A stretch of 6,598 nucleotides of DNA, from NCBI GenBank assembly GCA_910585415.1, contig CAJUDT010000108.1, positions 1 to 6,598 on the forward strand. Direction: 5' to 3'. This document shows positions 1-5,900 of this stretch, piece after piece. The stretch comes from an uncultured Flavonifractor sp. (GTDB taxonomy: Bacteria > Bacillota > Clostridia > Oscillospirales > Oscillospiraceae). Position 1 is the stretch's first letter. Every line of letters begins with the position of its first letter. The position numbers were made by a program, and so were the translations under genes. A model generated the notes under the pieces. That model was not told the DNA's origin and did not search any database. It saw nothing but the letters and a program-made list of their open reading frames with translations.

Positions 1-93
1 CCTTCGCTGGAAAGTAGGCCGCCGGAGGCGGGACCAGGTAACGAAACGTAGGGAGTAGCGAGGAAGATACACCCACCCAAATAAAAGCCCCCC
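1..93. other. Non-coding stretch downstream of argB
   Basis: No ATG-led frame is found here. On the minus strand a GTG-led frame (72 to 1) stays open, but it is arginine-rich, has no ribosome binding site and is probably not coding. A small inverted repeat CCGCC-GGA-GGCGG lies at 19-31, and GGAAAGTAG (9-17) recurs in inverted orientation in the argG-argH spacer as CTACTTTCC (5887-5895). The stretch may be the edge of a dispersed intergenic repeat, or the leader of a following gene such as argD that lies outside the window. Confidence 0.4.
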
Positions 94-948
94 TTACATC
101 AACATTGTACCAATCCCCTCGTCCGACAAGAGCTCAATCAAAATCGAATGCGGAATCCGCCCATCCAAAATGATGGTATTTTTGACACCAGAGCGCACCG
201 CCTCCACGCAGCAATCCACCTTAGGAATCATCCCCCCTTGAATGACCCCATCCTTCACCAATGCCGGAACCTGCGCCAGCTCCACCACTGGCAAAAGGGT
301 GCGTTCATCCTTGGCGTCCCGCAAAAGCCCCCGCACATCGGTCAGCAGAATCAGCTTCTCCGCCTGGAGGGCCACGGCCAGCTTGGCCGCCGCCGTATCG
401 GCATTGATATTATAGGCCGTCTCATCATCCACCCCTTGGGCCACGGTGGACACCACCGGAATGTACCCCCGCTCCAGAGCGTCTACCACCACCTGCGGGT
501 CCGCCTGGGTAATCTCCCCCACCAGACCATACTTATCCTCCAGCTTCCTGGCCCGAAAGAGCCCCGCGTCCATACCGCACAGCCCTACGGCCCGTCCGCC
601 CATCCGGTTGAGGGTCGCCACCAAATCCTTATTGACCTTGCCGCATAAAACCTGCTGAACAATCTCCATGGTTTCCTGGTCGGTATACCGCAGGCCGTCC
701 ACAAATTTGGACTCCTTGCCGATTTTTTTCAGCATCGTCGAGATTTCCGGCCCGCCCCCGTGGACCACCACCACGCGAATGCCCACCAGATGCAGCAAAA
801 TGATATCCGAAATCACCGCCTGCCGCAGTTCCTCAGAAATCATCGCGTTTCCGCCGTACTTTACCACCACGGTCTTGCCGTTGTACTTCTGAATATAGGG
901 CAGGGCCTCCGCCAAAACCTGGGCCCGCCCGATGTGTGAATCGCTCAT
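94..948 (-). CDS. argB: N-acetylglutamate kinase, arginine-inhibited type
   Basis: Cytoplasmic kinase that phosphorylates N-acetylglutamate with ATP, the committed and usually controlled step in organisms using ArgJ. The 284 residues show the amino acid kinase fold: KYGGNAM (30-36) with the phosphate-binding Lys30, VVVHGGGPEIS (60-70) for substrate binding, YNINADTAA (179-187), LLTDVRGLL (201-209) and GGMIPKV (238-244) with Lys243. It has the N-terminal helix (RAQVLAEALPYIQKYNGK, 8-25) that links dimers into hexamers in arginine-sensitive kinases, and the C-terminal HSILIELLSDEGIGTM (267-282) that matches their arginine-binding tail. I therefore infer feedback inhibition by arginine. The ATG at 946-948 has AAGGGG 8 bases upstream. 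The TAA is at 94-96, and no clear terminator follows before the window edge. Confidence 0.98.
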   Translation of the reverse strand: MSDSHIGRAQVLAEALPYIQKYNGKTVVVKYGGNAMISEELRQAVISDIILLHLVGIRVVVVHGGGPEISTMLKKIGKESKFVDGLRYTDQETMEIVQQVLCGKVNKDLVATLNRMGGRAVGLCGMDAGLFRARKLEDKYGLVGEITQADPQVVVDALERGYIPVVSTVAQGVDDETAYNINADTAAAKLAVALQAEKLILLTDVRGLLRDAKDERTLLPVVELAQVPALVKDGVIQGGMIPKVDCCVEAVRSGVKNTIILDGRIPHSILIELLSDEGIGTMLM

Positions 949-979
949 TTGATACGCCCCTTTGCGCTGACAATTCCAC

Positions 980-2242
980 TTAGGTGCGGTAATCGCCGTT
1001 GATTTTTACATAGTCATAGGTCAAATCACAGCCCCAGCAGGACGCCTCATGCTCGCCCTCGTTCAAATCCACGTCAATCACAACCTCGTCCTGCTCCAGG
1101 ATGCTCCGGGCCTGGGCCTCGTCAAAATTCAGCCCCGCCCCCTGGCGGCACACCTCAATCTCCCCCACAGCGGAGCGGAAGCGAATATCCACAAACTCCG
1201 GCCGGAAGGGCGCTTTGGAATACCCCATCGCGCACAGCACCCGGCCCCAATTGGCGTCGGAGCCAAACATAGCCGCCTTCACCAGGGCAGAGCCCACCAC
1301 CGCCTTACCCAGACGCTCGGCGCTCTCTTCACTGCGGGCGTTGCGGACGGTGCAGGTAATCAGCTTCCCGGCCCCCTCGCCGTCGGCGGCAATGCTCCGG
1401 GCCAGTTGCTCAAAAACGTGGTGGAGGGTCTTATAAAAGACGGTATATCCGTCGTCCTTCCACTCAATCAGCTCGTTCTCCGCCATACCGTTGGCCAGAA
1501 CCACGCACATGTCGTTGGTGGAGGTATCCCCATCCACAGTTACCCGGTTAAAGGTACGGGGGACAATCTCATGAAGAGCCTGGTCCAGCATCTCATGAGT
1601 GATGGCACAATCGGTGGTCACAAAGCACAGCATGGTCCCCATATTGGGGTGAATCATCCCCGAGCCCTTGGCAATGGCCCCAATGCTCACCGTCTTGCCC
1701 CCGATGGAGCAGGTGACGGACAGCTCCTTTTTCACCGTATCGGTGGTCATAATGGCGTTGGCCGCGTCGTCGGAGCCCTCCTTGGACAGAGCCGCCGCCG
1801 CTGCGGGCAGGCCCTTCTCGATGGCCCCAATGTTCAGCTCCTGGCCGATAACACCGGTGGAGGCCACCACAAAATCCTTGGCGTCCAGCCCCGTGGCCTT
1901 GGCTGCAAATTCGCACATCTCCTCGGCATGTTCGTGGCTCAGGGGGGCGCAGGCGTTGGCATTGCCGGAATTGGCTACAATCCCCTGGGCCTCCCCGTTT
2001 TCCAGGTGGTCCATGGTCACGTACAGCGGCGCGGCCTTCACCCGGTTCATGGTGTACACCGCGCAGGCCACACAGGGGGCCTCCGACACGATTAGGGCCA
2101 AGTCCTTTTTGTCGCTGAGGTGTTCCGGCATATTCTTAACGGCGGGCTGATTGCCGTCCCCCTTGCCCTTCTTGACGCCGCAATGGACGCCGGAGGCCGT
2201 AAACCCCTTGGGGGCGGCCACGCCGCCGGGTACCTGTTTCAT
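980..2242 (-). CDS. argJ: Glutamate N-acetyltransferase / ornithine acetyltransferase
   Basis: The enzyme transfers the acetyl group from N-acetylornithine to glutamate, releasing ornithine and regenerating N-acetylglutamate. Some members also use acetyl-CoA, but sequence alone does not tell which type this is. From the ATG at 2240-2242 it has 420 residues, close to the family norm of about 400. The self-cleavage region reads KGSGMIHPNMGTMLCF, with Thr203 as the expected N-terminal nucleophile of the beta chain. The residue before it is Gly where many homologues have Ala. STGVIG (128-133) contains the Thr-Gly that forms the oxyanion hole in studied homologues. DGDTSTND (237-244), GSDANWGRV and the C-terminal CDLTYDYVKINGDYRT are all conserved. 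It probably matures into two chains that assemble as a heterotetramer, as is known for the family. It sits 15 bases after argC and 31 before argB. Confidence 0.97.
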   Translation of the reverse strand: MKQVPGGVAAPKGFTASGVHCGVKKGKGDGNQPAVKNMPEHLSDKKDLALIVSEAPCVACAVYTMNRVKAAPLYVTMDHLENGEAQGIVANSGNANACAPLSHEHAEEMCEFAAKATGLDAKDFVVASTGVIGQELNIGAIEKGLPAAAAALSKEGSDDAANAIMTTDTVKKELSVTCSIGGKTVSIGAIAKGSGMIHPNMGTMLCFVTTDCAITHEMLDQALHEIVPRTFNRVTVDGDTSTNDMCVVLANGMAENELIEWKDDGYTVFYKTLHHVFEQLARSIAADGEGAGKLITCTVRNARSEESAERLGKAVVGSALVKAAMFGSDANWGRVLCAMGYSKAPFRPEFVDIRFRSAVGEIEVCRQGAGLNFDEAQARSILEQDEVVIDVDLNEGEHEASCWGCDLTYDYVKINGDYRT

Positions 2243-2251
2243 AATCCCCAA

Positions 2252-2259
2252 CTCCTTTT
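2252..2259 (-). promoter_or_regulatory. Ribosome binding site of argJ, deciding the start
   Basis: On the minus strand AAAAGGAG overlaps the argC stop codon and lies 9 bases before the ATG at 2240-2242. An in-frame TTG at 2249-2251 directly abuts this site with no spacing, so it cannot serve as the start. The ATG is therefore chosen. The overlap with the argC terminus implies coupled translation of argC and argJ. Confidence 0.8.
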
Positions 2260-3196
2260 ACATCATCAGGCCGCGAGTTTCCTCAAAGCCCAGCATCAAG
2301 TTCATATTCTGCACCGCCGCGCCGCTGGCCCCCTTGCCCAGGTTATCGAACAGGGCGGTAACGGTGACACAATCCTCATTTCCACAGACAATGAACGTCA
2401 AGGTGTCTTTTCCCGCCAGGGCATTGGCCGCAATCATAGGTTCCTCCCCATTCAACGGAGCCACACAAATCAGAGGCTGGTCCTGGTAGTATTCGGACAG
2501 CTCATCCCACACGGCCCTGGCGCCTCCACCCCGCCCCAGGACTTTTCCATGGAGGGAGACAGTGGTAGCCATGCCCTTGTAGTAGTCATCCACAATGGGG
2601 CAGAACACCGGCGGCACGCGCAGGGCGCACACCTTCTGCATTTCCGGCAGGTGCTTGTGTGCCTGGTTCAGTCCGTAGATACGGGGGCTGTACAGTACCG
2701 CCTCTTTCTCCCCCTCATACTGGGCAATCATCTTTTTCCCGCCCCCGGAGTAGCCAGTGAGGGAGAAGCACGTCAAGGGACAGTCCTCCGGCAGCACTCC
2801 CATCGCCACCAGGGGGTAAACGCTGGCGATAAACCCGGTAGCGTGACAGCCGGGATTGGCCACCCGCATCCCCTTCTGGATGCGCTTGCGGTGGGTAACG
2901 GACAGCTCCGGGAAACCGTAAGTCCAATCCGGATTGGTCCGGTGAGCGGTGGAGCAGTCAATCACCCGGGTATCGGGATTTTCAATGAGGGAGACCGCCT
3001 CCACGGCGGCGGCGTCCGGCAGGCAAAGAAACACCAGCTCGGCGGCATTCAGGAGCTTTTTCCGCTCGTCCGCGTCTTTGCGCTTCTCCGGGTCGATGCG
3101 CAGCAGCTCAATGTCCTCCCGCTGGCCCAGGCGCTCATAAATTTGCAGGCCGGTGGTGCCCTCCTGGCCGTCAATGTAGATTTTCGGTTTTCCCAT
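2258..3196 (-). CDS. argC: N-acetyl-gamma-glutamyl-phosphate reductase, short type-2 form
   Basis: NADPH-dependent cytoplasmic enzyme that reduces N-acetylglutamyl phosphate to the semialdehyde. With the ATG at 3194-3196 the protein has 312 residues and begins MGKPKIYIDGQEGTTGLQI, the N-terminal nucleotide-binding start of the shorter ArgC class (about 310 residues against about 345 for the common class). ANPGCHATGF carries the active-site Cys117. SLTGYSGGGKKM and NQAHKHLPEM (with a likely catalytic His) follow, and the C-terminus has the class motif DNLGKGASGAAVQNMNLMLG. A longer frame starts at TTG 3218-3220 directly after the TGA of the upstream gene and would add eight residues. I prefer the ATG because the family starts there and a G-rich stretch lies 6 bases upstream, though this ribosome binding site is weak. 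The TAA stop overlaps the argJ ribosome-binding region. Confidence 0.95.
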   Translation of the reverse strand: MGKPKIYIDGQEGTTGLQIYERLGQREDIELLRIDPEKRKDADERKKLLNAAELVFLCLPDAAAVEAVSLIENPDTRVIDCSTAHRTNPDWTYGFPELSVTHRKRIQKGMRVANPGCHATGFIASVYPLVAMGVLPEDCPLTCFSLTGYSGGGKKMIAQYEGEKEAVLYSPRIYGLNQAHKHLPEMQKVCALRVPPVFCPIVDDYYKGMATTVSLHGKVLGRGGGARAVWDELSEYYQDQPLICVAPLNGEEPMIAANALAGKDTLTFIVCGNEDCVTVTALFDNLGKGASGAAVQNMNLMLGFEETRGLMM

Positions 3197-3220
3197 ATGG
3201 TTCCCCCATCTCTCCGGCAA

Positions 3221-3763
3221 TCAAAACTCCCAGGGCAGACCGCCCTCTGTATTGACCGCCCATTTCGTCTCCGCTGAGAGCCCACCCGTCTCCAGCAGGC
3301 ACAGCACAATTTGCGCCGCTTTCTCCAGTCTCTCCACCGCGCACATTTTAGGTACCGGAGTCTGTCCGCCAATGTCCACCGGGGCCTCTTCCAGACCATC
3401 GGGGCGCTCCGGGTCACAGGGAGCGGCACAGCACTCGTCAATGGCGTTGTACAGCATTGACGCCCACCCCTGGTCAAATTCCACGCTTAGAAAATAATCC
3501 TCGCCCCAAGGCTCAAAGCCGAGGCACAGCCCACAGACGTTCCCATCTGTGATGGCGCTGTTCAGCTCTTCCGACATCAGACGGGCCTTCTCCAGCGGAA
3601 GGCTGGCCCAGTTGCACTCATCCTCCTGAAAGTCCTTCCAGCTCTCAGGGGTCTTACCCTCTAAAAAATAGGCCGCCACATACTGTATCCGGTCAAATTC
3701 ACCGGTAGGGAGGCAAATCTGTCCCGCGTCCAGTATCTGCGTATTCTTTTCCAGCTGAAACAT
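3221..3763 (-). CDS. Cysteine-rich hypothetical protein
   Basis: A 180-residue acidic protein that I do not recognise. It has no signal peptide or membrane segment. It contains nine cysteines (17, 50, 77, 80, 111, 112, 116, 141, 155), including CGLC at 77-80 and CCAAPC at 111-116, and six tryptophans. The N-terminal two thirds (IQYVAAYFLEG, WKDFQEDECNWASLP, GEDYFLSVEFDQGWASMLYNAID) suggest a mixed alpha/beta fold. A Pro/Gly-rich stretch at 117-138 precedes a helix (VERLEKAAQIVLCLLETG) at 143-160. The ATG at 3761-3763 has GGAGG 8 bases upstream, and only 3 bases separate it from the TGA of the preceding gene, so the two unknown genes form a tightly coupled pair. G+C in 3481-3660 is about 58% by hand count, between its neighbour and the arg genes. 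The CxxC and CCxxxC pattern could allow metal binding or redox chemistry, but this is speculative. Confidence 0.8.
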   Translation of the reverse strand: MFQLEKNTQILDAGQICLPTGEFDRIQYVAAYFLEGKTPESWKDFQEDECNWASLPLEKARLMSEELNSAITDGNVCGLCLGFEPWGEDYFLSVEFDQGWASMLYNAIDECCAAPCDPERPDGLEEAPVDIGGQTPVPKMCAVERLEKAAQIVLCLLETGGLSAETKWAVNTEGGLPWEF

Positions 3764-3766
3764 CTC

Positions 3767-4348
3767 TCATCCCTCCACAGGTCCCACAATACATCTTCCC
3801 AATTGGGCCGCGAGGGTTTTCAGCTGTTCTGCCTCCGCAAGCCCGCACGGAAACAGCACATAGCTGTCGCTGTTGATATCAATACACGCCAGACAGCACT
3901 GCTGCGGCTTCCATTTTTCATCAAGGATTCTGCTCCAAATAGAAATATCGTCCTTTTCCGAGAACCAATCCTCCTGAAGCTCCAACCCCAGCCGTTTCAT
4001 TCCCTTCAAATGCTCCAGGAAGTACAAAAATTCCTCTTTTGCGTCCTTCCAGTCCAGTTCACAGACATACACGTGAGGTTCAAGGATATCCACCAGACCC
4101 AGCCACTGAATCTCTTCCCTGTCGTTGGCGTCGTACACGCTCCGCTCCTCATACCGCTCCTGGTGGGCGGCGAAATACCCCGCCGGGTCGGAGGTACACG
4201 CGGCGACCTCCTGCAAAACAGCCTCGTCTCCGTTGGATATGATTGCCGCAATCTCAAGAATCACCGCCGGCCAAGCATTCTGCGCCGCCTGGGTGTTTTC
4301 GCCGGGTTCCTCAGCTGGACTCCGCTTAAAGCGGTCAAACAGGCCCAT
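3767..4348 (-). CDS. Small cytosolic protein of unknown function, DUF6630-like
   Basis: A 193-residue protein without signal peptide or membrane segment. It starts MGLFDRFKRS, a basic amphipathic opening common in small cytosolic proteins, followed by a Pro/Glu/Gln-rich linker to about residue 25. The core has WLGLVDILEPHVYVCELDW (82-100), an acidic helix KEEFLYFLEHL (104-114), and CLACIDINSDSYVLF (152-166) near the C-terminus. From memory these blocks resemble the DUF6630 family, whose function is unknown; I could not run a profile search. The ATG at 4346-4348 has AGGAG 9 bases upstream, inside the end of argH, so it appears translationally coupled. Its base composition differs: 3901-4080 is about 46% G+C by hand count, against about 65% for 5041-5220 in argH. 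This suggests later acquisition or relaxed codon use. A role in arginine synthesis cannot be inferred from sequence. Confidence 0.8.
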   Translation of the reverse strand: MGLFDRFKRSPAEEPGENTQAAQNAWPAVILEIAAIISNGDEAVLQEVAACTSDPAGYFAAHQERYEERSVYDANDREEIQWLGLVDILEPHVYVCELDWKDAKEEFLYFLEHLKGMKRLGLELQEDWFSEKDDISIWSRILDEKWKPQQCCLACIDINSDSYVLFPCGLAEAEQLKTLAAQLGRCIVGPVEG

Positions 4349-4354
4349 TTCAGC

Positions 4355-5737
4355 TCACTCCTCCCGCTGGGCTACAAAGGCCTCGATGGAAGCAATCTGC
4401 TTTTCCACGGCCTCCTTGGCGGGACCGCCGTAGACCTTGCGGCCGTTGACGCAGGTTTTCAGCTCCAGGGCTTGATATACATCGGCGTCAAACACGTTGG
4501 ACACGGAGCGGAAATCCTTCAGCGGCAAGGTATCCAAAGTCTCCCCCGCCTTGATGCACATGTTCACCAGCCGGCCCACAATCATATACGCCTCCCGGAA
4601 GGGCATCCCCTTCTTGACCAGATAGTCGGCGCAGTCGGTGGCGTTGATGAAGCCTCCGGCGGCGGCATTGCGCATATTCTTGGCCTGCACCGTCAGGGTA
4701 TCCAGCATAGCCGCAAAAACCGGCAAACACATCTCCACCGTGTCGATGGCGTCAAAGACACACTCCTTATCCTCCTGCATGTCCTTGTTGTAGGCCAGAG
4801 GGAGGGCCTTCATCACCGTCAGCAGGGTCACCAAATCGCCATAGACCCGGCCGGTCTTACCCCGGACCAGCTCAGCCACGTCGGGGTTTTTCTTCTGGGG
4901 CATGATGGAGGAACCGGTGGAATAGGCGTCGTCCAGCTCCACATATTTGAACTCCCAGGAGCACCACAAAATGATTTCCTCCGAAAACCGGGACAGGTGC
5001 ATCATGAGAATGGAGCAGGCCGAGAGGAACTCAATGGCAAAATCCCGGTCGGAGACCGAGTCCATGGAGTTCCCGGTGGGCCGGGCAAAGCCCAGGGCTG
5101 CGGCGGTCTGGAACCGGTCCACAGGATAGGTGGACGTAGCCAGAGCGCCCGCTCCCAAAGGGCATTCGTCCATACGCACCAGACAATCCTCCAGCCGCGT
5201 CACATCCCGCCGGAGCATATTGGCATAGGCCATCATATAGTGCCCAAAGGTAGTGGGCTGGGCCCGTTGAAGGTGGGTATAACCGGGCATGACCGTTTCC
5301 AGGTTGGCCTTGGCTTTCTTTACCAGGACCTTTTCCAGCGCCAGCACCATGTTGATAATGACAGGAATCTCCTTTTTGACAAAGAGCCGGAAATCCACCG
5401 CCACCTGGTCGTTGCGGCTGCGGGCGGTGTGGAGGCGCTTGCCCGTCTCCCCGATCCGCTGGGTGAGCATGGTTTCGATGTTCATGTGGATGTCCTCGTT
5501 TTCCAGGGAGAACTCCACCTGATCCGCCTCAATATCCGCCAGAATGGCCTTGAGGCCGTCGATAATCTTTTCGGCCTCGTGGGGCTCAATGATGCCCTGC
5601 CGTCCCAACATGGCGGCGTGGGCCATAGACCCGGCGATATCCTCCTTGTACATCCGTGCGTCGAACGAAATTGACGAGTTGAAATCATTTACCAGGGTAT
5701 CGGTTTCCTTCTGAAACCGTCCCGCCCAAAGTTTCAT
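4355..5737 (-). CDS. argH: Argininosuccinate lyase
   Basis: Cytoplasmic enzyme that splits argininosuccinate into arginine and fumarate, the last pathway step. The 460-residue length matches the family (about 450-470). It starts MKLWAGRFQ, the usual N-terminus. The three conserved regions of the fumarase/aspartase superfamily are present: HTARSRNDQVA at residues 103-113, YTHLQRAQP at 153-161 with the catalytic-type His155, and the signature loop GSSIMPQKKNPD at 275-286, where Ser276 corresponds to the catalytic serine by homology. The superfamily works as a homotetramer with active sites formed from three subunits. The ATG at 5735-5737 is preceded by AGGAG at suitable spacing, supporting the start. 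The TGA stop lies 6 bases before the next gene, whose ribosome binding site is within the last argH codons (QREE). No truncation or missing key residue is seen. Confidence 0.98.
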   Translation of the reverse strand: MKLWAGRFQKETDTLVNDFNSSISFDARMYKEDIAGSMAHAAMLGRQGIIEPHEAEKIIDGLKAILADIEADQVEFSLENEDIHMNIETMLTQRIGETGKRLHTARSRNDQVAVDFRLFVKKEIPVIINMVLALEKVLVKKAKANLETVMPGYTHLQRAQPTTFGHYMMAYANMLRRDVTRLEDCLVRMDECPLGAGALATSTYPVDRFQTAAALGFARPTGNSMDSVSDRDFAIEFLSACSILMMHLSRFSEEIILWCSWEFKYVELDDAYSTGSSIMPQKKNPDVAELVRGKTGRVYGDLVTLLTVMKALPLAYNKDMQEDKECVFDAIDTVEMCLPVFAAMLDTLTVQAKNMRNAAAGGFINATDCADYLVKKGMPFREAYMIVGRLVNMCIKAGETLDTLPLKDFRSVSNVFDADVYQALELKTCVNGRKVYGGPAKEAVEKQIASIEAFVAQREE

Positions 5738-5770
5738 TGCAATCGCTCCTGCCTATTTTGGTAAAAGTAT

Positions 5771-5805
5771 CGGGCCCGCCGCACATTACGGCGGACCCGT
5801 TTTTT
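5771..5805 (+). terminator. Terminator-like hairpin with T-run on the plus strand
   Basis: CGGGCCCGCCG (5771-5781) pairs with CGGCGGACCCG (5789-5799) around a 7-base loop, and six T residues follow at 5800-5805. On the plus strand this has the form of an intrinsic terminator with one C/A mismatch. On the minus strand the mismatch becomes a G-U pair, so the stem is fully paired in the operon transcript, but there only a weak T-rich stretch (ATACTTTTA) follows. No plus-strand gene ends here. Its role could be to stop antisense transcription, to act as a partial attenuator or RNA-stabilising hairpin between argG and argH, or to be part of an intergenic repeat. Confidence 0.45.
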
Positions 5806-5826
5806 CTTGAACGAAAAACCTTTGTG

Positions 5827-5846
5827 GGAAAGAAACGCTTCTTTCC
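5827..5846. repeat. Perfect 8-bp inverted repeat
   Basis: GGAAAGAA (5827-5834) and TTCTTTCC (5839-5846) are perfect inverted repeats around the 4-base loop ACGC, and one further G-U pair is possible at the base on the plus strand. It lacks an adjacent T-run on either strand, so it does not look like a terminator by itself. Its position between two other hairpins suggests a composite intergenic element. Confidence 0.6.
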
Positions 5847-5859
5847 TCAGCCTGGCGGG

Positions 5860-5880
5860 AAAGTCCGTCAGGACTTTTTT
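5860..5880 (+). repeat. 7-bp inverted repeat with T-run
   Basis: AAAGTCC (5860-5866) pairs with GGACTTT (5871-5877) around the loop GTCA, and the T-run extends to 5880. The form is that of a short, weak intrinsic terminator on the plus strand. Read on the minus strand, about 20 bases after the argG stop, it is followed by CCC rather than T residues and so would not be a good argG terminator. It is best seen as one unit of the hairpin cluster in this spacer. Confidence 0.5.
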
Positions 5881-5900
5881 GACAAGCTACTTTCCTGTTC

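Larger units (their letters stand above)
5738..5900. other. argG-argH spacer with three inverted repeats
   Basis: This is the only long spacer within the operon. It holds three separate inverted repeats in about 110 bases: a long G+C-rich one (5771-5799), an 8-bp purine/pyrimidine one (5827-5846) and a 7-bp one (5860-5877). I see no tRNA, no T-box motif and no convincing promoter with both -35 and -10 elements on the minus strand. The argH ribosome binding site AGGAG (5747-5751) lies at the left end, 8 or 9 bases from the ATG. The spacer may reduce or modulate read-through from argG into argH, may stabilise mRNA ends after processing, or may be a dispersed intergenic repeat of the genome. The sequence alone does not separate these options. 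Confidence 0.6.

Noticed and set aside
1..72. GTG-led minus-strand frame running off the left edge
   Set aside because: It is arginine-rich, has no ribosome binding site, and overlaps an inverted repeat, so it looks like non-coding repeat DNA read as protein.
1049..2095. Plus-strand open frame of 348 codons antisense to argJ
   Set aside because: Composition is dominated by Gly, His and Leu with no recognisable motif, and the opposite strand encodes an intact ArgJ.
2120..3277. Plus-strand open frame of 385 codons antisense to argC
   Set aside because: It spans gene boundaries of the real operon and has no family features, so it is a shadow of argC coding bias.
3803..5674. Plus-strand open frame of 623 codons antisense to argH and the DUF6630-like gene
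   Set aside because: It mirrors real genes with strong family matches, is rich in His, Gly, Leu and Pro in a low-complexity way, and shows no domain. It arises from codon bias on the opposite strand.
5738..5900. T-box or other amino acid riboswitch before argH
   Set aside because: The conserved T-box sequence (GGGTGGNACCGCG type) is absent and the hairpins do not form an evident terminator/antiterminator pair on the minus strand.
5738..5900. Internal minus-strand promoter for argH
   Set aside because: TTGTCA and GATACT elements can be picked out but not at 16-18 base spacing from each other, so no promoter can be supported.
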